Positions 56,251 through 63,421 of a stretch of 64,000 bases of DNA are shown here, one piece after another. The stretch is from Erysipelotrichaceae bacterium (GTDB lineage: Bacteria > Bacillota_I > Bacilli_A > Erysipelotrichales > Erysipelotrichaceae). The position numbers and the translations under genes are program-made. The stretch lies in contig JAFWGU010000038.1 in assembly GCA_017512285.1 (NCBI GenBank), positions 1 through 64,000 of the forward strand. Direction: 5' to 3'. Each line of letters begins with the position of its first letter. Position 1 is the stretch's first letter. The notes under the pieces were generated by a model. It was not told the DNA's origin. It did no database searches and saw only the letters and a program-made list of their open reading frames with translations.

Positions 56251-56278
56251 TTGCAATATCATGTCCATGTATTATAAT
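56251..56278 (+). promoter_or_regulatory. Sigma-A promoter of rpoE
   Basis: TTGCAA (56251-56256), 16-bp spacer, TATAAT (56273-56278). The leader is about 55 nt. Upstream (56127-56250) is an A/T-rich intergenic stretch with no gene that I can support. Confidence 0.75.
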
Positions 56279-56338
56279 GCTTACAGTGAAAACCACAATA
56301 ATTACTCATTTTATATCAGTAACGGGAGGAGAATGATA

Positions 56339-56677
56339 ATGAGTGTAAGGACAATAGATGTCGCTTATGATTATTTGAAGGCTCAAAAGCACAGTGTTTC
56401 CTTCAGAGATCTGTGGCAGGTAGTAAAGGCTCAGCTTGGATTTACCGATGCACAGGCCCAGAAGAAAATCTCGCAGTTCTACACAGATCTGACTCTGGAT
56501 GGCAGATTCACATCACTGGAGAACAATGTATGGGATCTCAAGAGCAATCACAAGTTTGATGAAGTATTCATCGATACAGCCAATCTTCTTGATGAAGATC
56601 CTGAGGATGAAGAGGAAATCGAACAGGACAGTGATGAACTGGATCTGGAAATGGACGACAGTAAGGAAGACTATTAA
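56339..56677 (+). CDS. rpoE: RNA polymerase delta subunit
   Basis: A 112-residue delta subunit. The N-terminal HARE-HTH domain has VAYDYLKAQKHSVSFRDLWQVV, the QKKISQFYTDLTLDGRF segment and NVWDLKSNHKF. It is followed by an acidic disordered tail (EDEEEIEQDSDELDLEMDD). Delta speeds RNA polymerase recycling by displacing nucleic acids. The tail is much shorter than in B. subtilis (about 80 residues). GGGAGGAGA lies before two in-frame ATG codons. 56339 is chosen because MSVRT fits the family start. Confidence 0.88.
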   Translation: MSVRTIDVAYDYLKAQKHSVSFRDLWQVVKAQLGFTDAQAQKKISQFYTDLTLDGRFTSLENNVWDLKSNHKFDEVFIDTANLLDEDPEDEEEIEQDSDELDLEMDDSKEDY

Positions 56678-56682
56678 AACGG

Positions 56683-56708
56683 ACGCTCACAGTAATGTGA
56701 GCGTTTTT
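56683..56708 (+). terminator. Terminator after rpoE
   Basis: ACGCTCACA / TGTGAGCGT perfect 9-bp stem, GTAA loop, five T residues. Confidence 0.9.
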
Positions 56709-56764
56709 CGTGTACAGAAAAACAAATCAAAAGTATAATTACTATATAAATAAGGAGAAGGACC

Positions 56765-57883
56765 ATGAATAATTTTAGCGCAGACAATAAGTTCAAGCTT
56801 GGTTTTGGCTTGATGAGACTTCCGAAGAATGAAGACGGAACGATAGATGTACCTCAGGTAAGTCAGATGGTAGACCTGTTTCTGGAAGCCGGTGGTACCT
56901 ACTTTGATACCGCATTTGCCTATCCGGGTTCTGAAGAGGCAATCAGACAGGCACTGGTAGAAAGATATCCAAGAGACAGTTATACTCTTGCCAGCAAGCT
57001 GATGGTTCAGCCCGGTTCCAACATGGATGCCGAAACAGCCAGACAGGAATTCAATACTACCATGGAAAGGACCCACGCCGGTTACCTGGATTACTATCTT
57101 GTACACGCCATTCAGAGAGGCAACTATCAGAAGTATGAAGAACTGGGCATCTGGGACTATGTCAGAGAACTGAAGGAAAAGGGTCTGGTAAGACACTATG
57201 GCTTCTCGTTCCATGGCGATCCTGAGTTACTGGAAGAGTTGCTGAACAGGCATCCTGATGTTGAATTCGTTCAGCTGCAGATCAACTACGCTGACTGGGA
57301 GAACCCGGGCGTAAAGTCCAGAAGAAATCTGGAGATCTGCCGTGAACACGGCAAGCTGGTTACCGTAATGGAGCCGGTAAAGGGCGGCATACTTGCTGAA
57401 CCGATCGATACCGTCAAGGCCATCTTAGATGCCGAGAACAACGGCATGTCATATTCATCTTGGGCAATCAGATTCGTTGCCAGCCAGCCTGGCATCCTGA
57501 CAGTCTTGAGCGGTATGAGCAGTCTGGAACAGATGAAGGACAACCTGAGCTACATGAGAGAGTTCAGACCTCTTGATGAACATGAGATGGAAGTAATCAG
57601 AAAGGCTCAGAAAGCCATTGATGAAGATCAGTCAATTCCTTGTACAGCCTGCCATTACTGTACGAAGGGCTGTCCGATGGGCATCCCGATTCCGGAGATC
57701 TTTGCGGTTGAAAACCGTAAGAAGGGCAGCCCGGAATTCCGTACTAAGAGAGAATACGTCATCGTTACTCAGGATAAGGGCAAGGCCAGTGACTGCATCC
57801 AGTGCGGTCAGTGTGAGGCTGTATGTCCTCAGCATCTGCCGATCATTGAATTGCTGGAAAACTGCAGGTCGCTTGAAGGATGA
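56765..57883 (+). CDS. Aldo/keto reductase with C-terminal ferredoxin-type [4Fe-4S] domain
   Basis: A 372-residue AKR. The catalytic tetrad is visible: D and Y in YFDTAFAYPGSE, K in LASKLMVQPG and H in YYLVHAIQRG. The C-terminal 80 residues have CTACHYCTKGCPMGI and DCIQCGQCEAVCPQHLPI, two cysteine clusters of a bacterial ferredoxin fold. These fused AKRs are common in anaerobes, but substrates are mostly unknown. AAGGAG precedes the ATG. It overlaps the next gene by four bases (ATGA). Confidence 0.9.
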   Translation: MNNFSADNKFKLGFGLMRLPKNEDGTIDVPQVSQMVDLFLEAGGTYFDTAFAYPGSEEAIRQALVERYPRDSYTLASKLMVQPGSNMDAETARQEFNTTMERTHAGYLDYYLVHAIQRGNYQKYEELGIWDYVRELKEKGLVRHYGFSFHGDPELLEELLNRHPDVEFVQLQINYADWENPGVKSRRNLEICREHGKLVTVMEPVKGGILAEPIDTVKAILDAENNGMSYSSWAIRFVASQPGILTVLSGMSSLEQMKDNLSYMREFRPLDEHEMEVIRKAQKAIDEDQSIPCTACHYCTKGCPMGIPIPEIFAVENRKKGSPEFRTKREYVIVTQDKGKASDCIQCGQCEAVCPQHLPIIELLENCRSLEG

Positions 57884-58803
57884 AGACTGAAGACATTACC
57901 GTTGGCCTGAATACGGAGTATCCTCTTAAAGGTAAACTTACTTTGCCTGACGATCTGAACAGTCCCGTACCGGCAGTGGTACTGGTACACGGATCAGGTG
58001 CCAGCAACATGGATGAAAAGGTCATGAAGCTGACACCGTTCAGGGATCTGGCAGAAGGGCTCGCCGAAAGAGGCATAGCTTCAATAAGGTATGACAAGAG
58101 GACTTATGTTCATGCCCGCAAGATGCTTAAGGTTACGGCTACGGTTCGCTTTGAAACCATTGAAGATGCCATCCTGGCAGCTGACATGTTAAGAAACGAT
58201 CCAAGAATCGATCCGCAGAGGATCTACATCGTCGGCCACAGCATGGGCGCCATGCTCGCGCCGAGAATCGATGCCGAGGGAGGAAGCTTTGCCGGCATCA
58301 TCATGATGGCCGGAACTAACTTCCGTCTTGAGGACATTGTCATAAGACAGTTAAAGCAGGGTGCATCCGGCGGCAATTTCATCATGAAAAAGCTGATAGG
58401 TCTTGAAAGCAGGATCTATGAGAAGAAGTTCACAGGCCTCTATGAGATGAGCGATGAAGAAGCCAGAAAGAAAAGTTTCGCTCCGGGTATGAGTCTCTAT
58501 TACTTCAAGGAAATGGGTCAGAAGACGGCGGTAGATTACCTCAGGGAAAATGACAAGCCGGTATTGATCATGCAGGGAGGCAGGGATTTCCAGGTACTGC
58601 CTGAAGAAGACTATGCCGATCTTAAGAAACAGCTTGAGACAAGAGAGAACGTTACCTTCAAACTGTATCCTTCGCTGAACCACGCCTTCGTTGAGGCGAT
58701 CTACGATGACATACTGAAGGCCAGCAGGGACTACAGCGTTGAACGGCATATTCCCGAAGAGGTCATTAACGACATTGCTCAGTTCATAAACGAAAGAAAT
58801 TGA
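57880..58803 (+). CDS. Alpha/beta-hydrolase, dienelactone/acyl-peptidase-like
   Basis: A 307-residue cytoplasmic hydrolase. The oxyanion region is VVLVHGSGASNMDE, the nucleophile elbow is GHSMGAMLAP (serine), and the likely acid and histidine lie in MQGGRDFQVLPEED and PSLNHAFVE. The substrate is unassigned. It is translationally coupled to the Fe-S aldo/keto reductase, which suggests hydrolysis and reduction of the same compound. The terminator overlaps the stop codon. Confidence 0.85.
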   Translation: MKTEDITVGLNTEYPLKGKLTLPDDLNSPVPAVVLVHGSGASNMDEKVMKLTPFRDLAEGLAERGIASIRYDKRTYVHARKMLKVTATVRFETIEDAILAADMLRNDPRIDPQRIYIVGHSMGAMLAPRIDAEGGSFAGIIMMAGTNFRLEDIVIRQLKQGASGGNFIMKKLIGLESRIYEKKFTGLYEMSDEEARKKSFAPGMSLYYFKEMGQKTAVDYLRENDKPVLIMQGGRDFQVLPEEDYADLKKQLETRENVTFKLYPSLNHAFVEAIYDDILKASRDYSVERHIPEEVINDIAQFINERN

Positions 58804-58824
58804 CACCGCTCTGGCGGTGTTTTT
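58803..58824 (+). terminator. Terminator after the hydrolase gene
   Basis: ACACCGC / GCGGTGT stem, TCTG loop, T-tract. Confidence 0.85.
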
Positions 58825-58865
58825 CTTTGAATGAGTGTATAATTACACAGGAAGGGGGAGTTATC

Positions 58866-59534
58866 ATGATAAACATCGGTCAGATAGTATTGGATAATTT
58901 CAGGAAGAATTTTGAAATAACGGAAAATGACATTGGCAGTGACGCCGTTTTAAAGAAGAGCATGATGAAGTTCGTCACCAGGACTTATGACATCAAGGAT
59001 TTTGGGCATCTCTGCGTAATGAACATGGAAGGCATGCTGGGACTCATGAAGATGGAGACGGTCATTCTGGTTCCACTTGATAAGGACGTACCGCTGGTTG
59101 ACTTTGACTACATAAGCGCCATGGGCAAGGAAACCTACATTGCCGAATTCTACAGATACATGCTTAAGGAGTATCCGGAGGAATACGTCAGTGAGCTGGC
59201 AAAGTGCCCTGAACAGTATCCTGAGTTGGGAGAATACAATAGCGGCGAACACTGGTATGACAGCGAGAAGTATTACTGCTCATGCGGCAAGACCGGCAAG
59301 AAGAGCGCAGACAAGTTTACCCAGATAACCAGGGCTTACATGGATACGTTCTGCAAGCAGGTAGTGAAGATGGAAAAGTGCGACAGAGAGGCCAAGACGG
59401 CTGAAATCAGAAGGTTCGCTGAGACTCTGGTAGCCAAAGGCGGACCGGCAGTTGATACCTTCAAGAAGATGTTCGGAGAAGAGATGACCAGAAGGATCGT
59501 TCTTGAGAACATGTATGGATTGAAACGGCTGTAA
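58866..59534 (+). CDS. Protein of unknown function with a CxC segment
   Basis: A 222-residue soluble protein that I do not recognise. The N-terminal half is an alpha/beta stretch (FGHLCVMNMEGMLGLMKMETVILVPLDKDVPLVDFDYI). A segment YYCSCGKTGKKSADKF lies in the middle and a helical C-terminal part follows (MFGEEMTRRIVLENMYGLKRL). The CSCGKTGKK run is too short for a full zinc finger. GGGGGAG precedes the ATG at 58866, and TATAAT at 58839-58844 is a likely -10. It is monocistronic with a terminator after it. Confidence 0.6.
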   Translation: MINIGQIVLDNFRKNFEITENDIGSDAVLKKSMMKFVTRTYDIKDFGHLCVMNMEGMLGLMKMETVILVPLDKDVPLVDFDYISAMGKETYIAEFYRYMLKEYPEEYVSELAKCPEQYPELGEYNSGEHWYDSEKYYCSCGKTGKKSADKFTQITRAYMDTFCKQVVKMEKCDREAKTAEIRRFAETLVAKGGPAVDTFKKMFGEEMTRRIVLENMYGLKRL

Positions 59535-59546
59535 AAGGCCGTTTTT
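59524..59546 (+). terminator. Terminator after the unknown gene
   Basis: ACGGC / GCCGT stem plus one wobble, 6-nt loop, five T residues, three bases before the -35 box of the next promoter. Confidence 0.75.
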
Positions 59547-59549
59547 GTG

Positions 59550-59578
59550 TTTACACTGAAACATAACTGAAATATAAT
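59550..59578 (+). promoter_or_regulatory. Sigma-A promoter of the mgtA leader
   Basis: TTTACA (59550-59555), 17-bp spacer, TATAAT (59573-59578). The start site near 59585 gives a leader of about 140 nt before mgtA. Confidence 0.75.
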
Positions 59579-59606
59579 TTGGTTAGAAAAGGAGATGATC
59601 CACAGC

Positions 59607-59675
59607 ATGACGCATACGGATGATTATCACAGTAGAAACATAACTTATCATGGCGGTCATGCTGCAAATGGATGA
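59607..59675 (+). CDS. Candidate leader peptide of the mgtA operon
   Basis: A 22-codon open frame with AAAAGGAG 12 nt upstream. It begins MTHTDDYH and ends GGHAANG, with four histidines and an Asp-Asp pair at codons 5-6. An in-frame ATG at 59595 would add four residues but leaves no room for a ribosome binding site. The last codons (Gly-Gly-His-Ala-Ala) are the 5' arm of the 14-bp leader stem, and the TGA lies in its loop. A ribosome finishing the peptide would keep this stem open. The peptide shares no sequence with enterobacterial MgtL. Its translation is predicted, not shown. Confidence 0.5.
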   Translation: MTHTDDYHSRNITYHGGHAANG

Positions 59676-59703
59676 CACTTTTTTCAGCAGCATAAAGACC
59701 GCC
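59652..59703 (+). promoter_or_regulatory. Leader stem 1: translation-sensitive hairpin before mgtA
   Basis: GGCGGTC (59652-59658) pairs with GACCGCC (59697-59703), and ATGCTGC (59659-59665) pairs with GCAGCAT (59687-59693), leaving a 3-nt bulge AAA and a 21-nt loop that includes the leader peptide stop codon. All 14 pairs are Watson-Crick. The bottom two pairs use C59702 and C59703, bases also needed by stem 2. Confidence 0.75.
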
Positions 59704-59722
59704 TCCTAAAAAGGAGGTTTTT
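59702..59722 (+). promoter_or_regulatory. Leader stem 2: ribosome-binding-site sequestering hairpin / terminator
   Basis: CCTCCT / AGGAGG with an AAAA loop, followed by five T residues. The 3' arm is the mgtA Shine-Dalgarno sequence, 7 nt before the ATG. The hairpin could therefore both terminate transcription and hide the ribosome binding site. Full stem 1 removes its two lowest C-G pairs. Confidence 0.75.
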
Positions 59723-59724
59723 AT

Positions 59725-62343
59725 ATGGCAAGAAAGAACAATAATGCCGACAGCAGGCTCGTAGAAAAGAAGCTCGAAGATTACGCTCTTCTGAATAAGG
59801 AGGAGCTGTTCGAGCGTTTTGAAATTGATAACGGCGGCTTAAGCACGGAACAGGTAACAGCCAATACCGAGAAGTACGGCAAGAACATAATAAACCAGAG
59901 CAATGAGAACACGTTGATAATCCGTCTCAAGGACGCCATCATCAATCCGTTTAACATCGTTCTTCTGGCAGTATCAGGCGTTACGTACTTCACAGACGTA
60001 GTGTTGGCTGAGAAGGCCAGCTATGCGACCTTTGCGATGCTGCTGATCATCGTGGCCATTTCCTCTGCCGTATCTTTCATACAATCAGAGAAGAGCAATA
60101 ACGCAGCCAGACAGCTGCAGAAGATGATCAGCAACAACATCGAGGTAATAAGAAACGGCTATACCCTGAGCATCAACATTGAGGATGCCGTTCCCGGTGA
60201 CATCGTAAAACTGGGAGCCGGGGACATGATACCGGGCGACGTCCGCTTCTATGATCTGAAGGACCTGTTCATTGACCAGTCACAGCTTACCGGTGAATCG
60301 GTACCGGTGGAAAAGTTTACCGACTGCCGTGAGCATGACAACATAACCGAACTGTCAAACATCGGCTTCATGGGCAGTAACATCGTTTCAGGCAGCGCCA
60401 AGGCCGTAATTCTTTCCACGGGGAATTACACCTACTTCGGCTCAATGGCCAAGTCACTGTCTTCTGAAGACACCAGAAGCACCTTTGATGAGAACATGGA
60501 TTCCATTTCCAAACTGCTCATCAGGTTCATGTTCGTAATGATTCCGGTGATCTTCATTGCCAACCTTCTGACCAAGAACAACTGGCTTGATTCCCTGATG
60601 TTCGGCATTACCATTGCCGTAGGCCTGATGCCGGAGATGTTACCGGTTATCATGACAAGTTCTCTGGCCAAGGGCGCCATTACCATGAGCAAAAAGAAGA
60701 CCATCGTCAAGCGACTGGGCGCCATTCAGACCTTTGGTGAAATGGACGTATTGTGTACGGATAAGACCGGTACGCTGACTGAGGATAAGGTAATACTGGA
60801 AAAGTATCTCAATGCCAGAGGCGAGGAGGACATCAGAGTACTGTCCCATGCCTTCCTGAACAGCTACTTCCAGACGGGAATGAAGAACCTGATGGACAGA
60901 GCCATCATTGCCAGAGGCGAGAAGGAAGGACTTAACAGACTAAAGAGAGAATATGTAAGGGAAGATGAGATCCCATTTGACTTCCAGAGAAGAATGATGT
61001 CCGTTGTAATGAGGGACAAGAACATCAAGCGTCAGCTCATTACCAAGGGAGCTGTTGAGGAAGTAATATCCCGCTGCCGTTACGTTGACGTCAACGGACA
61101 GGCAGAGGAAATAAATGATGAGTGGCTGAACATCGCCCGCAAGGTGGCCGATGACAATGGCCGGGAAGGCATAAGGGTAATTGCCGTTGCCCAGAAGAAC
61201 GACATTCATGACGTTGATACCTTCGGCGTTGATGATGAAAAGGACATGGTATTGCTGGGATTCATCGGTTTTCTGGATCCGCCTAAGGAATCAGCCAAGC
61301 CGGCTCTGGACAACCTGAAGAAGAGCGGTATCAGGACAGTCGTTCTTACCGGCGACAGTGAAGGTGTTGCGATTGCCGTTTCCAAAAGACTTGGAATCGA
61401 CGTTACCTATACGTATAACGGCGCAGCCGTAGATAAGATGAGCGATGAGGAGCTGATGGAAGCCTGCGACAGATGTTACGTCTTTGCCAAGCTCAACCCG
61501 ATGCAGAAGAAGAGGATCGTTGACATCCTGCAGCAGCAGGGTCACACCGTCGGCTACATGGGTGACGGCATCAACGACTCACCGCCTCTGAAACAGGCAG
61601 ATGTCGGCATATCAGTTGATACGGCCGTGGACATCGCCAAGGAAGTAGCTGACATCATCCTCCTCGAGAAGGATCTGCAGGTGCTTGAGGACGGCGTCAT
61701 GGAAGGCAGAAGAACCTTCGCCAACATGAACAAGTATCTCAAGATGGCCATTTCCGGTAACTTCGGCAACATGCTGTCAGTGGTGATAGCCTCACTGTTA
61801 TTGCCGTTCTTGCCGTTAAAGCCGGTACACATTCTGGTTCAGAACATTCTCAATGACTTCGCTCAGCTGGGTATGCCGTTTGACAATGTTGAGCCTGAAT
61901 ACGTTGAAAAGCCGAAGAAGTGGAACGTTACGGGAATCAGAAAGTTCATGGTTTACTTCGGATTACTGTCAACCGTTCTGGACGTATTGTGCTTCGGGGT
62001 ACTGTGGTTCGTATTCCGTTATGACAATCAGTCCGTGGCAGAGTTCTTCCAGTGCGGATGGTTCATGTTCGGCGTAATTTCCCAGACGATGGTAATTCAT
62101 ACCATCAGAACTCATAAGATCCCGTTCATCGGGGCTAACGCTTCAACGCAGCTGTACATATCCAACATTGCCGTCGTCATCATTACGCTGGTGATCGGCA
62201 TGACGGACATTTCCGGAATATTCGACATGGGCAAGGTACCTGGAATCTACGGATTATGGATGCTGCTGCTGTTACTGATTTACCTGATCATGGCCCAGAT
62301 AATGAAGAAGATCTACATCAAGGTAAACAAGGAATGGATATAG
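59725..62343 (+). CDS. mgtA: Magnesium-translocating P-type ATPase MgtA
   Basis: An 872-residue P3B-type ATPase that imports Mg2+ using ATP. The N-terminal cytoplasmic tail is followed by the first helix pair. The actuator motif is LTGESVPVEK near residue 188. Helix 4 reads VGLMPEMLPVIMTSSLAKGA, where the PEMLP core is characteristic of MgtA. The phosphorylation site CTDKTGTLTEDK is near 345, VLTGDSEGVAI near 540 and MGDGINDSPPLKQADVGIS near 612, and six C-terminal helices follow. The length is normal. Expression probably depends on the leader upstream. The next gene, 12 bp away, encodes an MgtE-like cytosolic Mg2+ sensor. Confidence 0.93.
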   Translation: MARKNNNADSRLVEKKLEDYALLNKEELFERFEIDNGGLSTEQVTANTEKYGKNIINQSNENTLIIRLKDAIINPFNIVLLAVSGVTYFTDVVLAEKASYATFAMLLIIVAISSAVSFIQSEKSNNAARQLQKMISNNIEVIRNGYTLSINIEDAVPGDIVKLGAGDMIPGDVRFYDLKDLFIDQSQLTGESVPVEKFTDCREHDNITELSNIGFMGSNIVSGSAKAVILSTGNYTYFGSMAKSLSSEDTRSTFDENMDSISKLLIRFMFVMIPVIFIANLLTKNNWLDSLMFGITIAVGLMPEMLPVIMTSSLAKGAITMSKKKTIVKRLGAIQTFGEMDVLCTDKTGTLTEDKVILEKYLNARGEEDIRVLSHAFLNSYFQTGMKNLMDRAIIARGEKEGLNRLKREYVREDEIPFDFQRRMMSVVMRDKNIKRQLITKGAVEEVISRCRYVDVNGQAEEINDEWLNIARKVADDNGREGIRVIAVAQKNDIHDVDTFGVDDEKDMVLLGFIGFLDPPKESAKPALDNLKKSGIRTVVLTGDSEGVAIAVSKRLGIDVTYTYNGAAVDKMSDEELMEACDRCYVFAKLNPMQKKRIVDILQQQGHTVGYMGDGINDSPPLKQADVGISVDTAVDIAKEVADIILLEKDLQVLEDGVMEGRRTFANMNKYLKMAISGNFGNMLSVVIASLLLPFLPLKPVHILVQNILNDFAQLGMPFDNVEPEYVEKPKKWNVTGIRKFMVYFGLLSTVLDVLCFGVLWFVFRYDNQSVAEFFQCGWFMFGVISQTMVIHTIRTHKIPFIGANASTQLYISNIAVVIITLVIGMTDISGIFDMGKVPGIYGLWMLLLLLIYLIMAQIMKKIYIKVNKEWI

Positions 62344-62355
62344 GAGGCATGGACA

Positions 62356-63378
62356 ATGACTGAAAAGATAAATGACGAAATGATGGACGAAAGATATTAT
62401 GCCCAGGAGATATTCGATCTGGTCCGCAAGACACCGGATAAGAAAAAACTTGCCAATGCCCTGTCATACTATCATGACAACGACATAGCCAGTGCTCTGA
62501 GCTATCTTACACCAAAGGAAAGAAAGCATCTCTATGATTCAATCGGCATAGAGAATACTTCCCGTGTCTTCGCCTATCTGGATGAAGACGTAGACAAGTA
62601 CTTCGCAGAACTGGAAGCTGAACAGGCTGCCGACATCATTGAGGAAATGGACGCCGACGATGCCGTCGACATCCTGGAAGGACTAAATGATACCAAGGCC
62701 AGGGAGATCATCAAGAATCTGGAACCGGAAGCCAAGGAGGACATTGAACTGATCAATTCCTACGCTGACAATCAGTTCGGTTCACTGATGACCACCAACT
62801 ACATTGCCGTGAAATACGGTCTCTCCCTCAAGGATACAATGACCTCTCTCATTGAACAGGCCAAGGAAAATGACAACATCGGTACGATTTATCTGCTGAA
62901 TGAAAATGACACGTTGCATGGCGCCATTGACCTGAGAGACGTGCTTACGGCCAAGAATGAAGAAGAGTTTGAGGAAAGGATCATCACGTCATACCCGTAT
63001 GTATATGCCGACAGGCTGATCAGCGACGAATCACTGGACAGTCTGATCGACTATGACGAAGACTCCATCCCGGTACTGTCTGAGCAGACAAACGAACTGT
63101 TAGGTGTAATCACTGCGCAGGATCTGGCAGAGATCTCATTCGACGAACTCGATGAACCGGAAGAAATGGAAGAGGCCAAGCCTGTTGAAAAAAAGGACAG
63201 AAGCTGGATGCTGATACTGTGCGGTCTGGCCGTTCTGGTCATTGCCGCATTGATCGGACATGGTTCACTGCCTGATGACAAGACCAGGGAAACGGCATTC
63301 ATCCTGCTGCTGATCGCCGGTGCCGTAATGAGCGGTGCAGGGCTGTACGTTTCCACTTCCCGTAAGAGGGAACAATAG
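62356..63378 (+). CDS. Pore-less MgtE-like protein: N domain and CBS pair with two membrane helices
   Basis: A 340-residue protein. Residues 1-125 are the MgtE superhelical N domain (EIFDLVRKTPDKKKLANAL, AADIIEEMDADDAVDILEGL), and residues 130-265 are a CBS-domain pair (FGSLMTTNYIAVKYGLSLKD, IGTIYLLNENDTLHGAIDLR, DEDSIPVLSEQTNELLGVIT). In MgtE these bind Mg2+ and close the channel. Here the five-helix pore is missing. Instead there is an acidic linker and two helices (about 286-305 and 312-331). It cannot be a channel by itself and is more likely a Mg2+ sensor that acts on MgtA or anchors to it. GGAGGCATGG precedes the ATG. Confidence 0.88.
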   Translation: MTEKINDEMMDERYYAQEIFDLVRKTPDKKKLANALSYYHDNDIASALSYLTPKERKHLYDSIGIENTSRVFAYLDEDVDKYFAELEAEQAADIIEEMDADDAVDILEGLNDTKAREIIKNLEPEAKEDIELINSYADNQFGSLMTTNYIAVKYGLSLKDTMTSLIEQAKENDNIGTIYLLNENDTLHGAIDLRDVLTAKNEEEFEERIITSYPYVYADRLISDESLDSLIDYDEDSIPVLSEQTNELLGVITAQDLAEISFDELDEPEEMEEAKPVEKKDRSWMLILCGLAVLVIAALIGHGSLPDDKTRETAFILLLIAGAVMSGAGLYVSTSRKREQ

Positions 63379-63386
63379 GACGTAAT

Positions 63387-63415
63387 AAAAGACAGAACGT
63401 GACGTTCTGTCTTTT
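63387..63415. terminator. Bidirectional terminator of the mgtA operon
   Basis: AAAAGACAGAACG / CGTTCTGTCTTTT perfect 13-bp stem with a TGA loop. It also serves the convergent minus-strand gene. Confidence 0.9.
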
Positions 63416-63421
63416 TTATGT

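Noticed and set aside
56123-56338. Coding extension upstream of rpoE
   Set aside because: The frame is open but runs over a promoter and terminator region, and the residues are unlike delta subunits. The GGGAGG site and family start point to 56339.
59595-59606. Leader peptide start at the earlier ATG 59595
   Set aside because: GGAG abuts this ATG with no spacing, so a ribosome could not use it. ATG 59607 keeps a workable, though long, distance.
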